NCBI RefSeq assembly: GCF_007655135.1
Contig: NC_045130.1
Span: 27,090,605 to 27,154,604, forward strand
Source of the DNA: Punica granatum
Lineage: Eukaryota > Streptophyta > Magnoliopsida > Myrtales > Lythraceae
Direction of reading: 5' to 3'
DNA: 64,000 nucleotides
The translations under genes were made by a program, and so were the position numbers. The notes under the pieces were generated by a model. That model was not told the origin of the DNA, ran no database searches, and saw only the letters and a list, made by a program, of their open reading frames with translations. Below are positions 37,801 through 50,420 of this stretch, piece by piece; position 1 is the first letter of the stretch, and every line of letters begins with the position of its first letter.

Positions 37801-38016
37801 GCTTGCTTGATTAGAATGGCGTTTGTGCTAAGGTCAGCCATTTTCTCCCAACTCAGAGGTGGTTCCTAATTAAAAATTCTCCATTAAACCTAACTTTTGT
37901 TTACTTTCTAGGCGTATAATCCCCTTGAATTGGACTGCTCCGCGTACTATCAGATATTTGACTAATCACCCAATAGTCAACCTTTCATCGATACAGTTTG
38001 GCTACTATAAAGATAT
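37801..38016 (+). repeat. Upstream block of STIG1-like copy B, paralogous to 49820-50045
   Basis: 'ggtcagccattttctccca', 'tgaattggactgctcc' and 'gtcaacctttcat' match the region upstream of copy C in order and spacing. In copy B the block is cut off from its gene by the copia element that starts at 38017. Confidence 0.85.
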
Positions 38017-38650
38017 TATTGGGTATCCCTCCAATTTGAAGGAAATTGGACTCAAATTGTGTTTAACTTTTATCATGCTTTTAATAGGCTCAAGGATTCA
38101 CTTTTGTAGGGTTTATTTTTCAGCAAACCAGCTGAGGAACAGGGGCAGCAGAACATGGAGAATTACAGAGCAGAATTCGGATCAACAGGGCAGTGCGCAG
38201 TTGGAGATCAAACCTCGATCGGGACGTCAAACGAACTCCGATTGGGACGAAATTTTGACAGCGGCTTCACAACACGTGAGGCTAAGTTCTGAATGGTCAA
38301 AATTTCTATTTGAGCTCTATACGTGCTGTTTCAACTGACTTTGTGAACCACCCAGTGTGGGTGAAGAATTTAGTGTTTGGGCAATCCAAGAGAGTGTTTC
38401 TCTTGAGTTTGGCGATCCAAGGGTTTACCCTTGATGAAAAATATTGTATAACCTTCATTCATAGTGGATCATTGATTCGGAGTTGGTCCCGTGGTTTTTC
38501 CCCACATCGGAATATTTCACGTAAAATTCTTGGTGTTCTTTTCTTTACTGCTTGCTGGTTGATATGATTAGTTCCTATCTCGATTACACTAATAGGGAAG
38601 GAAGATTAATCGCTGCGTTATTATTTGGTTGAGCACATCCCTTCCCAACA
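38017..38650 (+). repeat. 5' LTR of the copia element
   Basis: 634 bp, ends CCCTTCCCAACA. Its first bases are TA where the 3' LTR has the canonical TG. A segment near 38145 is about 34 bases shorter than in the 3' LTR. Confidence 0.93.
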
Positions 38651-38652
38651 AG

Positions 38653-38664
38653 TGGTATCAGAGC
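38653..38664 (+). promoter_or_regulatory. Primer-binding site (initiator Met tRNA)
   Basis: TGGTATCAGAGC two bases after the 5' LTR, the standard plant copia primer site. Confidence 0.95.
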
Positions 38665-38704
38665 CTCGGGTTAGAGAAGTTTGAGTTTTTTCGGTGTTTT
38701 CGAG

Positions 38705-41700
38705 ATGGAGGAGTCTACAGGATCTATGTTCAAGTTCAATGCAACCAACTACTCTATATGGAAGTCTCGGATGGAGGATCTTTTATTTTGCAGGGACTTG
38801 TACGATCCCATTGAAGGGGATTCAGCGAAACCCAAAGATAAGGATGACAAAGCTTGGGAACGCATAAATAGGAAGACTATTGGTTTGATTCGGCAGTGGA
38901 TAGACAATAGTATTTATCATCATGTTGCTCAGGAGACAAATGCGAAAGCTTTGAGGGATAAATTGACAAATCTCTACGCGAGGAAGACTCCGCAAAATAA
39001 GGCCTTTCTCGTGAAGAAATTGGTTCATCTTCGTTACCAGGATGGAGGTGATATGGCTGTGCACATGAGTAATTTCCAGGATATTGTTAACCAGTTGACG
39101 AACTTGGAGATAACACTACCCGATGAGTTGCAGGCTTGTCTACTTTTAGGGACTCTATCGGATAATTGGGACATACTTGTGGTTGCATTGAGCAATTCTG
39201 CGCCAAATGGAAAGCTATGGTTGGTCACGGTGACAGATAGTTTATTTAATGAGGAGACTAGAAAGAAAAGCTCTGGAATTTCCATTCGGTCTGAAACTTT
39301 GGTTACTGAACAATGGGGGAGAAGTCAAAGCAAAAATTCCTCTTCCAAGCATGGTAACTCACGTGACAAATCGAGGGGTAGATCAAAGTCGAAGACGAGG
39401 AAAGTGGTCACTTGCTATCATTGTGGAAAAGAGAGACATTACAAAAGGGAGTGTAGAGCTCTGAAGAAAAATCAGAATGGCAACGGTGAGAGCAAGAAGG
39501 AAGAAGGCACTACAGCATTGGCATCTGATGGAGAGACCTACATCGTTTGTGATGAAGCTTATGTGAATTTCACGTGTCAGGACTCTACCTGGGTTGCAGA
39601 TATAAGTACCTCGTTTCATATCACTCCTCATCGGGATTTCTTCTCATCTTACACTACCGGGGACTATGGTTATGTGAGAATGGGGAATGGATAATCATGA
39701 AAGATTGTCGGTATTGGTGATGTCTGTCTAGATACCGAGCTTAGTTGCAAGTTGCTTCTGAAGAAGGTGAGGCATGTTCCAGAAATTCGCCTTAACTTAA
39801 TCTCGACGGGTCAGCTTGATGATGAAGGCTACGGTAACGAATTTAGCAATGGGAGATGGAAGCTCTCCAAGGGTTCGTTAATTGTGGCACGGGGTCAGAA
39901 AACCGACACTCTCTACAGGCTGCATGCCAGGCACAACTCCAGCCAGGTTAATGTTGCTGAGGATTATCCTATCGAGCTATGGCACAGGAGACTTAGGCAT
40001 ATCAGCGAGAAAGGTATTCAAATTCTTGCTAAAAAGTAGTCTTTGCCTGTTAAAGGTATGCACTTGAGCACTTGTGATCACTGTTTAACTGGTAAGCAGA
40101 GGAGAGTTTCTTTTGTTAGAAGTCGTCCCTCTAGATGCGATCATATACTTGATCTTATGCATACTGATGTTATTTCATGTCGGATAGATCTCTTGGTGGT
40201 GCTCTCTATTTTGTGACCTTTATAGATGATCACTCCAAGAAGGTTTGGGCTTACCCTATGAGAACTAAAGATCAGGTGACTGAGATTTTCAAGAACTTCC
40301 ATGTAGTAGTAGAAAGAGAAACGGGCATGAAGTTGAAATGTGTCAGAGCTGATAATGGTTGTGAGTATAGGGGTCCTTTTGAGAACTATTGCAGGAATCA
40401 CGGTATCAAACTTGAGAAGACGGTACCGAAGACACCACAGCAGAACAGGCTTGTAAAGAGGATGAACCTCACAATTATTGAGAGAGCTCGTTGTATGCTT
40501 TCTCAAGCGAAATTGTCTAAGTCTTTCCGGGGCGAGGCAATGATGACAACGGTTGATCTTATTAATCTTACACCGTCAGTTGCACTTGATGGAGATGTAC
40601 CCCAGCAGGTGTGGACCGTCAAGAAAGTATCGTACAAGCATCTCAGAGTCTTCGGGTGCAGGGCATCTGTTCACATTCGTCGAGATGAAAGATCAAAACT
40701 CGATACCAAGGCAAAACAGTGCATCTTCTTGGGTTATGCACATAAATAGTTCGGGTATAGGTTTTGGGACCCTGATAGCAAGAAGATCATCAGGAGCAGG
40801 GATGTTGTGTTCTTTGAGGACCAGACAATCGAGGATTTGCAAAAGTTAGAGAAGGCCAGAGTAGGCAATCCTCACGAGATCTCTATTCCTGTATCAGTTG
40901 ATGTAGAACATCCAGTGGAAGAGGTACCTGGTGAGTATGAAGAAACCACGACTGGGGGTGAGATTCCTCAGGTAGATGATGATGTGACTACAGATGATAC
41001 AGGCTCGCAATTACAGTTAGAGCCTACAGATAATCTACCTAGACAATCTGACAGAGTAAGACAACCTTCTACAAGATATCCGCCTCATGAGTATGTGCTA
41101 TTGACTGACGGGGGAGAACCTGAGTGCTATGATGAAGCTATGGCACATGAGTACAAGGAGCACTAGTTGAAGGCGATGAATGAGGAGATGAACTCCTTGT
41201 CTGAAAATCACACGTTTGACCTAGTAAAACTACCGCAAGGTAAGAGAGCATTGAAGAACAAATGGGTCTACAGGTTGAAGACAGAGAACTCGCGACCTCG
41301 ATACAAAGCTCGACTGGTAGTGAAAGGTTTCAACCAGAAGAAAGAAGTTGACTTCGAGGAGATCTTCTCGCCCGTTGTCAAGATGTCATCTATCCGAGTT
41401 GTTCTCGCACTGGCAGCTAGTCTGAATTTGGAGATCGAGCAGCTCGATATAAAAACAGCTTTCCTGCATGGTGACTTAGAGGAAGAAATATATATAGAGC
41501 AGCCTGAAGGATTCCGAGTTAAAGGTAAAGAGCATTTGGTGTGCAGGCTGAGAAAGAGCTTGTATGGGCTTAAGCAAGCACCTTGGCAGTGGTACAAAAA
41601 GTTTGACTCTTTCATGTTGAGCTATGGCTACACACGGACAACTTCAGATCATTGTGTGTTCGTAAAACAATTCTCGAATGGTGATTTTATCATTTTACTG

Positions 41701-42676
41701 TTATATGTGGATGATATGTTACTTGTTGGTCATGATATGAGCAAGATTGCAGAGTTGAAGAAAGAGCTCAACAAGTCCTTTACCATGAAGGATTTGGGAC
41801 CGGCAAAGCAGATCCTTGGAATGCATATTTCTCGTGACAGATCAAGTGGAAAAATTTGGCTTTCTCAAGAGAAGTACATCGAGAAGATTTTGGATCGGTT
41901 CAACATGGGTAATGCTAAACCAGTTTCATCACCACTTACTTCTCATTTCAAACTTAGCTCGAAGCAATGTCCTACAAATGAGAAGGAGAAAGAAGAGATG
42001 AAGAAAGTTCCTTACTTATTAGCTGTAGGAAGTTTAATGTATGTCATGGTCTGTACAAGGCCAGATATCGCTCATTCTGTTGGTGTGGTTAGTCGTTTTC
42101 TCTTCAATCCGGGGAAAAAGCATTGGAATGCGGTTAAAGTGGATCTTGAGGTATCTTAGAGGAACATCCAAGGTGTGTTTACACTTTGGCATTGGTAAGC
42201 CGAAATTAGTGGGCTACACGGATGTGGATATGGCAGGAGATATCAACTCCCGAAAATCCACTTTGGGATACTTGATGACTTTTGCAGGGGGAGCTATTTC
42301 ATGGCAATCAAGGCTTCAAAAGTGCATCGCTTTGTCTACAACGAAAGCCGAATACATTGCTGTGACCGAATGTTGCAAAGAGATGTTGTAGTTGCAAAAG
42401 TTTTTGCAGGAGTGGAGCTTGAAGCAAGAAAGGTATGTTCTACACTGTGATAGTCAAAGCGCCATTCATCTTTGGAAGAATTCCACTTTCCATTCGAGGT
42501 CGAAGCATATCGATATTAAGTTTCATTGGATTAGAGATGTGTTGGAGTCTAAGTTGGTGAAACTAGACAAAGTGCACACTGATGAGAATGGAGCTGATAT
42601 GATGACAAAAACTCTCGTTAGGGAGAAACTTCATGTTTGTCGAAGTATGGCCGGTATGCTCAAAGCCTCCAAATAG
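38705..42676 (+). pseudogene. Copia gag-pol polyprotein, broken
   Basis: Gag starts most plausibly at ATG 38705; an in-frame ATG at 38681 precedes it. Order seen: gag with a CCHC zinc knuckle (CYHCGKERHYKREC, 39413-39454). Protease region at WVADISTSFHIT (near 39590), where the usual catalytic Asp-Ser-Gly is altered to Asp-Ile-Ser. Integrase zinc-binding HRRLRH and CDHC (39980-40090), then the catalytic core with the DNG part (near 40350). Reverse transcriptase 41167-42150 with the YVDDM active site (near 41706). RNase H and C-terminus to TAG at 42674-42676. Breaks: stops at about 39692, 39698, 40037, 40747, 41164 and 42389, a frame change near 40170 and a one-base insertion near 42131. It cannot make a functional polyprotein. 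Confidence 0.93.
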
Positions 42677-42678
42677 TC

Positions 42679-42691
42679 GGGAGAGGGAGTT
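42679..42691 (+). promoter_or_regulatory. Polypurine tract
   Basis: GGGAGAGGGAGTT-type purine run directly before the 3' LTR, the expected plus-strand primer. Confidence 0.8.
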
Positions 42692-43359
42692 TGTTAGGGA
42701 TCCCTCCAATTTGAAGAAAGTTGGGCTCAAATTGTGTTGAGCTTTTATCGGGCTTTTAATAGGCCCAAGGACCAACTTTTGTAAGGTTTATTTTTCAGCA
42801 AACCAGCTGAGGAACAGGGGCAGCCGATCTGAACAGAGAAGATCAGATTGGGACAGCAAAACAGGGAGAGTTACAGAGCAGAATTCGGATCAACAGGGGC
42901 AGCGCGCAGCTGGAGATCAAACCTCGATCGGGACGTCAAACGAACTCCGATTGGGACGAAATTTTGACAGCGGCTTCACAATACGTGAGGCTAAGTTCTG
43001 AATGGTCAGAATTTCTATTCGAGCTCTGTAGGTTTTGTTTCAGCTGACTTTGTGAACCACTCGATGTGGGTGACGAATTTAGTGTTTGGGTGATCCAAGA
43101 GAGTGTTTCTTTTGAGTTTGGTGATCCAAGGGTTTACCCTTGATGAAAGACATTGTATAACCTTCATTCATAGTGGATCGTCGATTCGGAGTCGGTCCCG
43201 TGATTTTTCCCCTTATCGGGGTTTTCCACGTAAAATTCTTGGTGTTTTTTTCTTTACTGCTTGTTGGTTGATTTGATTAGTTCCTCTCTCAATTACACTA
43301 GTAGGGGAGGAAGATTAATCGCTGCATTATTGTTTGGTTGAGCACATCCCTTCCCAACA
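42692..43359 (+). repeat. 3' LTR of the copia element
   Basis: 668 bp, begins TGTTAGGGATCCCTCC and ends CCCTTCCCAACA. Carries the segment missing from the 5' LTR. Confidence 0.95.
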
Positions 43360-43596
43360 GATATGAGGTATCATACATAAAATAAAATAAATAGGAGATT
43401 TCAAGAATGAGGCTCAACAGCAAATTAAACTCTCAAGCACACGGTTACAAAATCATAGTAAAATAAACAGGATGCACCAACGCGCATGTTGATTGATTGA
43501 TCTTCTCCATAAGAACCTACACCAACATTCTCTTCTCCATTCTATCAGAAACCAATTACATTGCCATTGCTCAGCCTTGTCTCTCTCCTTACAGCC

Positions 43597-44072
43597 ATGA
43601 ACTCTCTCAACCAACTCTTTGTATTAATGCTTCTCACCTCATTAGCTTTATTATCTCATGGCAGCACCACCCTATACGAAGCCGACCTCTCCCATGAAGA
43701 AGATGAGTTCGAAACAGATGCAGAAGCCACCTTTGAAGCTACTGATGATGACTCAATCCCTCTTCGAGGGATCGGTCGCTTCCTTGCTCAGAAGAGGTCC
43801 TGGGTTCTGCCCTGACTACATGTGATAAATACCCAGAAATATGCAGGGTCAAGGGGAGCCCGGGCCGAAATTGCTGCAGTAAGAAGTGTGTGGATTTGAA
43901 GACCGACAGGCTCAACTGTGGGAAGTGTGGATACAAGTGTAAATACTCCGAGATTTGCTGCAAGGGCAAGTGTGTGAACCCGATGAGCGATAAGAAGCAT
44001 TGCGGGGTTTGCAACAACAAGTGCAGGCATAAAAAGGGCAAGTGCGTCTATGGAATGTGTAGCTACGCATGA
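43597..44072 (+). pseudogene. STIG1-like copy B, frameshifted
   Basis: Closest relative is copy C at 50519. Signal peptide (FVLMLLTSLALLSHG) and acidic linker up to GRFLAQKRS read in one frame, which then ends at TGA 43813-43815. The cysteine-rich domain from TCDKYPEICR to CSYA reads in another frame and stops at TGA 44070-44072. Alignment with copy C shows one base missing at about 43806. All sixteen cysteines remain in the second frame, so loss is recent relative to the duplication. The promoter is damaged too: the position of copy C's TATATAAATA reads CCATAAGAAC (about 43507-43516), and a copia element ends about 240 bases upstream of the ATG. A sequencing error could mimic a one-base deletion, but the lost TATA box argues against a working gene. 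Confidence 0.85.
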
Positions 44073-44246
44073 AATATCCGTTAAAATGTCAGTATAGGAA
44101 GCTCTTGATTACTTTGTTCATTTACATATAGGGTAAATTTTATTCGTTTCAAGCGTATGAATAAAAATAAGTGTCTCTTTTGCAACAATTCGACTGGCAT
44201 TAGCCAATATACAGAAGATGATAAAATCACTTACTTTGGGAGAAAA

Positions 44247-44317
44247 AGTGTGTAGCGCAAGCACATACCCTCGTCTGTCAATTAAGAAGTTTTAGATATG
44301 ATTCTCGTTGTGGAACA
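44247..44317 (+). repeat. tRNA-derived SINE-like fragment
   Basis: GTGTGTAGCGCAAGCACATACCC, then CTGTCAATTAAGAAG, then a B-box-like GATATGATTCTCG. Same relative place downstream of copy B as the 51371 copy is downstream of copy C. Confidence 0.5.
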
Positions 44318-45991
44318 ACTGGTGTCCCTTTTTTAACTATTATATTTTTTATTTCATTATACTAAATTCATAAGTGTAATTGAGGAAAGAATCACTCATT
44401 TTTGTTATTTCTCATCCACGTTATAAATCAGATTCTTAAGAGATGTCATTTATTCATTTATCAATGCACAAAGCACACAAAAGCTATCTTTTCTTGAACT
44501 TTCTTCGATAATATGGTCCAACGTATATATATTAGTTGGCCATGTGTCACGTGCTATCCTATTAATTGGCCCGGTTAAGTGATCGATCAACATTTTAGTT
44601 TATGGAGCTATAGACATCTTAGTAGTGTGTGAGATTTAATGTGCAAATACCGTAAGTGTTTTCGAGTTCCATGATGGGCGGAATTGGGTATTTACAGTAA
44701 CCTCGAATGCTTAAATGCAATTGAGAGGGTTATGGTCCCCGGGTCGCACATTACACGGAATACACATATTAAGTCTTAAATCCCATCGTTAGAGACTTAA
44801 GACACTTTATCATTCATCTAATTTTCCTTGTGAATGGAAATTATCTCTCACAAAACCATTGTGCTTAAGACAAAGCCAGAGAGAAAAGGGAAATAGGAAA
44901 GGTGGTGTCAATCGTGTAGACTCGGAAGCCCGGTATCCCAACATTCGACTTCGATTGCTAAACAATGGAATCAGGTATGCATTTAAATTGATTGTGCTCT
45001 CGACCTGATGACATCGACACGTAATATTCTCGTTTTCTTCGTGATTCACCCCAAAAAAAAAATAAGAAATTAGGGTAAAAATACAGTCCCTTCCCCGTAA
45101 TGTGTAATGACACTTCACCCCATTGGCCTTGCTGACTTAATAAAATAACTTCTTTTAACCCTCAAATTTTATTTTCTTTTTCACTTTCATCCTATCTTTA
45201 TTCTTTTAAATTATTTTGATCTTCAAAATCGCATGGTTTATTCACTTTGGTTAGACTGTTTGAATTTTCGATAAACTTGTTATTGTGTAATATTTTCAAA
45301 AAATATTTTGAAATAAAAAAAGAAAAGAAAAGAGTAACTCGTCAACAACCATTAGAGCTTTTAATGGTCTAAAGCAAGAGTGTCCATTCATCTAGAAAAA
45401 TAAAGCAAGGGCGTCTGACAACCAAACACCATCCTCGAGATCGATATCCAGAATCAATACATTTGAAACTGAGAGATCATGTACATACCGAATATTCGTG
45501 TTTCGTAGTAAATGCCATGAATATTCCCACGAAGTTACGGACGACTATTTTTACGGTTTATAATATCGACTCAACACTGAGATTTTAGAGGTCCTAATTT
45601 AAGATATCAATGTTACAAGTAGAGCCTCACCAATGGCAAATACTCTACTAATTGAAGAACTTAATGATCATCGATGATCTCAAACAAAGTAATTACAACA
45701 TTAGTTTTCTTTTTCTTATGTATTTTCTTATTTTTAAACTTTTTCATCAACAAAAAATTTGCATGTCAATAAATTTATTGATGATTTAAATAATATAACC
45801 CAAACATGGACTAGCTACGTCATCTTGAAACAATATTGAAAAATAATATGAATTAGAAAAAATTAAAAACAAGCTAAAGATTAAGGACCAAAAGAATTTT
45901 TTTCAATAAGATCGACATGGACAATAAGAATCGGGTGGAATGTCTATTTTGATCGAGATTAGGTTTGAGTGTGATTAGGCAAAACCTCAAT

Positions 45992-46200
45992 GGATGGGAG
46001 CAGGGACGGATCTAAGGGGGGATGCCGGGAGCGGTCGCCCCCCTTGGACTCGGAAAACTTTACAAAATTTTTATATATATTACAACAAGTTTGTCAATTT
46101 TTTACATAAAATTATCATATCTCGCCCCCACGACTTTACTATTTTAGTTTTGCTTTGGTTTGACTTTGATTTCGCCCCTTGGGTTTATTTTCTAGATTTC
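45992..46200. mobile_element. One-ended DNA transposon remnant (CAGGGACGGATCTA end)
   Basis: CAGGGACGGATCTAAGGGGG followed by GGTCGCCCCCC and a later TCGCCCCC resembles a frequent plant TIR element terminus. No matching inverted end downstream, so truncated. Confidence 0.35.
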
Positions 46201-46429
46201 ATCAATAGATGGAAGTGTATTTTACCAAAACAAATTTTATCCTGGTGATGTCAACACGAGTTTTTGTTTTCTTTTGCTCGATGAAGTCAAAGCACGTGAT
46301 AGTCGGAGCTTCCGTGAGATTTGATTTATATATTATACATGTACATATATATATGACTTTTTTTTAAGGAGAACATGGATCTAGTATAATGAAATAAAAA
46401 TCCTAATAACTAGTAAAAAGGCACGTATA

Positions 46430-46497
46430 ATTTCACCATGAGCATCGAATTTTGGACGTTTTGATTAACAGGAAAAGCATACACCATTGCACTGCAT
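46430..46497 (-). repeat. tRNA-derived SINE-like fragment
   Basis: The reverse complement carries the weak A-box (GTGCAATGGTGTATGC) and a B-box-like part; its upstream sequence (46358-46420) also matches that of the 29850 copy (29769-29845), including 'tataatgaaataaaaatc'. Confidence 0.45.
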
Positions 46498-46563
46498 CAT
46501 TTTTGAATAAAGAAGATAAATAAACCTAATATAAAAATAAGAAAAATAAATAAGCAATATGAG

Positions 46564-46636
46564 AAGTTCCATTAATGTATATCAAACCAAAAATCTCTTG
46601 ATTCTGATACAGAGGCATGTGCCACTACGATAAACC
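46564..46636 (-). repeat. tRNA-derived SINE-like fragment
   Basis: The reverse complement starts GGTTTATCGTAGTGGCAC, close to a pol III A box, and ends with a degenerate B box. Confidence 0.4.
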
Positions 46637-48685
46637 ACCTCCACCATTTGATTTATGTCTTCTGTCAGCCATAACAATATGAACGTTCTCATGTATTTGG
46701 GCCCGCATGTTGAAGGTAATTGTGTTTGATATATCATTACATAAATTTAACTAGACCTTCTCATATTCTCGCCATTCCAAAGGTATAAATTCTTAACTAG
46801 ACCTTCTCTCCAAGTTATCAGTCAACTCACCAACCAACATGGGTTAGTTCGCATTTGTTCTCATTAAGCAAAATCTCAAATTTAAATATTTATTCAAAAA
46901 AATCTCTAGTTCAAATCTAATGAATGAATAAAATCCATATTAGGAAAGTCTTATCCTTTACAATGACCCGACTCAAACTGGATTAATTAGGATTTACTGA
47001 ATTTCTAGATATCATGGTAAAAAAAAAAAAGTCAGCTCATCATTCTCCCTATTTCTTGTTCAAACACATTAAACTTAATTAAAACTCAAATTGAGGATAT
47101 GAGCATGAGAAAAGATACTGCCCATAATGAAATTAAAAATCGCGGTAACACATATTGCCTGAGTAAGCTGAGGGCATAACTAATGTTTTGGTTTTTATAA
47201 TTTTATACATATTTACTATTTTATTGTCAAAAAAACTCTTTAGTCCAAAATATTTCAGAAAGAAGATTTTTTTTTTTGGAGAATGTTAGATCAAGGACTC
47301 CATATAACCATTAGCCAATGCAATCCTTCTTTGCCAAAATCAAATAAAGAACATGGGAAAAACATATTACTGTAATTAGCTGAGGTCATACTACTGTCAA
47401 GAAGGAATATTTTCCAAGAAATTGTTAGGCCAGTGACTCCATACTACCCAGTGGCCCTCACCACAATGTCAATTATCAATGCAGATTCACTCAATATATA
47501 TACAGATATATACAACATTTCTTTACCATAGTATGAAATTATTTCCCTGAAGTCTATTTGGTAAGTCCACAGATTCTATAAACAATATTTGTTTTTTTTC
47601 GGTTACAATAATATTTGTTATCTTATTCTTGAAGGATTTCTACCTAAGTACGGCGACTTAGACCAAGATTATTTGGTAACAGATTTCAATAAGAGAATAA
47701 TCATATTTATCTAAGAGATGTAGACTAGAATTTCTTTTTTTCTTTTTTGACTGTAGATTAATGGTAAACAATTTTCATTGCATAGCCAAATTTCATTTTT
47801 GGCCAAGGATTTTAGTGAGGTTACGTTAAGATATCTTAGGCTCAGTTTGTTTACTTAGAAATGGAGCTCTTTCCTTGTGCAGACTCCAAGAGCCGTCAAA
47901 AAAAGCCCACAAAAATCCCGTGGGAAAAAGAATGAGAGGAGTAGAATACCCAAAGGAAAATAGAAAATAAAGCATGATGTCTATAGGTTCATGGAAATGG
48001 TATATATATGTGTTAATAGATTGATAAAAAAAAATAAGCGTTAATTACTAGTGGCTTCTCATATAAAGGAGTTCAAGAAATTCTACTCATTCATTTTTAT
48101 AATTTTAATTTAAAAATTATATAAATTATATATAACAGGTCGGTCTGAATGTGGTGGTGAGTGGATGAGTTTTTCCCATTATTAAGTGAAAACCAAAAAT
48201 GCAAGCGCTGGCAATACCAGTTTATAGTCGAAGGATTGCGAAGGTTTCTTATCTGCACGGCATAAGTCTCTTACTTTCGTAACGGATCTCGTAAAAACTC
48301 ACTCGATCATCTTTTATAAAATTTGATACAAAATTCCGAATTTGCTAGATAGATCCTACTATACATTGACAATTTGTCAGAAATTTCTGATGAGTAATTA
48401 GCTCGAGTAAATCTAGAGTACCTGCTCAGTCTTCATAAATGACCGATATCGATCTTAAATTGAACTTTTAGCAATTAAATTCCGATCGCCCCAAAACGCT
48501 TGGGCACCCGATTGGAGACCAACCGTGAAAACAAGAGTAACATATATAAGTGTCCGCATCAAGAGGAATATTAACGCATGCAAATTACCCAATTAAATGA
48601 ATGCGAAATTCTAAAGTATACCACAGTAATGAGACGATTGCATGCTACCCAAAGGATTTTGTGTCAAGGATGATGATGACAAGTA

Positions 48686-48960
48686 TCGTGAGTAATTGAG
48701 AATTGAGATTAGAGAAGAGTGGTAAATTCTAGAAGGTCTGCGTGTATTATCAACTCTGTAATGTCTTCTTGTTGACTTGTCATGGATGAATGACACATTT
48801 TGGTCAAACTCATAACCGGTTTTAATATTGTCATATTAGAAGTCAAAGATCGACAAATAAATACAGACCAGGCATAAAGTGCTCCCGTGACGGGTTTTCT
48901 GGAATCAACGGAAAATCTTCCCCGCATTCGTTCATATGTTATTTGTTATATATTTTATTA
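48686..48960 (-). repeat. Diverged block shared with 18722-19000
   Basis: See the 18722-19000 entry. Located about 1.6 kb upstream of STIG1-like copy C. Confidence 0.55.
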
Positions 48961-49819
48961 GCGATAACATTTTTTCTTATAATTAGGAGTGTCCGATTTT
49001 CGCCCAAATAATCTTCATGATCCACGTGAATACCTTACAATGTCACAAGACAAGTCAGTCTGGTCACACTGGTCGTACAGGTGGCCCAATAGAGAGGATT
49101 CTCCAGTATTTGGGATGACTCGAACTTATATTAACCAAGGAAGTCTTGCCTTCTAACAAGATTATTTTGCTAAATTCTCCAAAAAGAATACGTGATAGCA
49201 TGGTTTCACACAGGACATTCTCACCGTCAATAAATTGATTTTTTTTTCCTTGTTGATAAGTGGAATGGATTGATTTTTAGGTATTCTTGCAAATTCTTTC
49301 CCAGCCAAATCATCCCATCCAGACAAGTCAAGGATTTCAACATGTTTATAATCTACAAAGCACGTAGTACATAGATGCAAATTTTCGGTGAACTAGTATA
49401 GATGCGAATTTAATATCAAGATCAAAGCAGTTAAGAAAAAAATAATTAATTAATTATTTCAATTACAATGTTGCTAGTGGCGAATAATTTCATTGTACAG
49501 GTTCCCTTGATCTTATAAAACAGTTGAGGTTTTAACGAGTAGAACAAGAACCAGCAAATATACATGAGCCATGTAGACGATCATTTTAGTTGATTTCTTA
49601 GTTGTGATAGTTTATAAGACTGTGAGAAATGGTCTTTCACAATTCACATAAAAAAGTTATTTTTTCAATTAGTCTTTTTTTTTAATTTCTTTATCGAATT
49701 AACTTACTTATTTTCCTCTCACAAGCATTCAAGTATGCAACACGTGCGAGATACTTTGGAGCGTTAGTGTTTTTCTCATGCATAATTTATATTATATATA
49801 CATATATGTGTGTATATAT
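48961..49819. other. Intergenic
   Basis: No gene. 49005-49110 matches the dispersed repeat at 28680-28830. A short TA/TG-rich stretch lies at 49790-49820. Confidence 0.5.
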
Positions 49820-50045
49820 AATCTGGCTTGATTCGAATCGCGTTATAGCATGACATGGTCAGCCATTTTCTCCCAATTCAGAGCACCCTAATTATAATTA
49901 AAAATTCCCCCTAAAACCGAACTTTTGTTTACCTTTTAGGCTTGCGTATGCGTAATACCATTGAATTGGACTACTCCACGTACTTTCAAATATTTGACTA
50001 ATTACCCAGTGGTCAACCTTTCATTGATATAGTTGGGCAGAAAAA
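49820..50045 (+). repeat. Upstream block of STIG1-like copy C, paralogous to 37801-38016
   Basis: Carries the same ordered landmarks as the copy B block and represents the arrangement without the copia insertion. Confidence 0.85.
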
Positions 50046-50410
50046 CATATGATCACTAATCATACCTAAAAATAAATAAAATAAAAGGGAGAACTCGAGG
50101 GTGTGATTTAACGGCAATTTGAATTCCAAGTAGGTAGGACTTTGATTACGTGCAATACAGAGATTCGAAATCCACTGAAAACTTTTCATCTTAACCAATA
50201 AATTGAGAACACTGATGGACTCAATAGATTGTCTAAAACCCGAAAACAGGGACTAATCCTAGACAAGATTAGTCTTAATCAATAGATTGAGGACACTGAT
50301 ACTCATAGAAATAACGAATAAATAAAGAGAAAACTATACAATCCCATGGTTTATAAAATCATAACAAAATAAAATGGGCGCTCAACCTTGCATTACTGAT
50401 TGATCTTCTC

Positions 50411-50420
50411 TATATAAATA
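50411..50420 (+). promoter_or_regulatory. TATA box of STIG1-like copy C
   Basis: TATATAAATA 99 bases ahead of the ATG. The matching site in copy B is destroyed. Confidence 0.75.

Larger units (their letters stand above)
38012..43364 (+). mobile_element. Full-length, inactive Ty1/copia LTR retrotransposon with TSD GATAT
   Basis: Element 38017-43359 flanked by GATAT at 38012-38016 and 43360-43364. LTRs of 634 and 668 bp. Primer site for initiator-Met tRNA, gag-pol in copia order (gag, protease, integrase, reverse transcriptase, RNase H) and a polypurine tract are all present. Coding is interrupted by many stops and shifts. The LTRs differ by about one substitution per 15-20 bases by eye plus a roughly 34-bp indel, so the insertion is not recent. 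It lies upstream of STIG1-like copy B. Confidence 0.95.
44318..48685. other. Intergenic, repeat debris
   Basis: No gene. Two SINE-like fragments (46430, 46564). At 45992-46200 a segment begins GCAGGGACGGATCTAAGG and contains CGCCCCCC blocks, typical of one end of a common plant DNA element; the opposite end was not found. The rest is AT-rich. Confidence 0.5.

Noticed and set aside
37925..38338. 137-codon frame
   Set aside because: Crosses the copia target duplication and 5' LTR start, so it is a chance frame.
42692..43359. Copia 3' LTR as a promoter for STIG1 copy B
   Set aside because: Orientation would allow read-out, but copy B is frameshifted and I saw no splice or start arrangement supporting a chimeric transcript.
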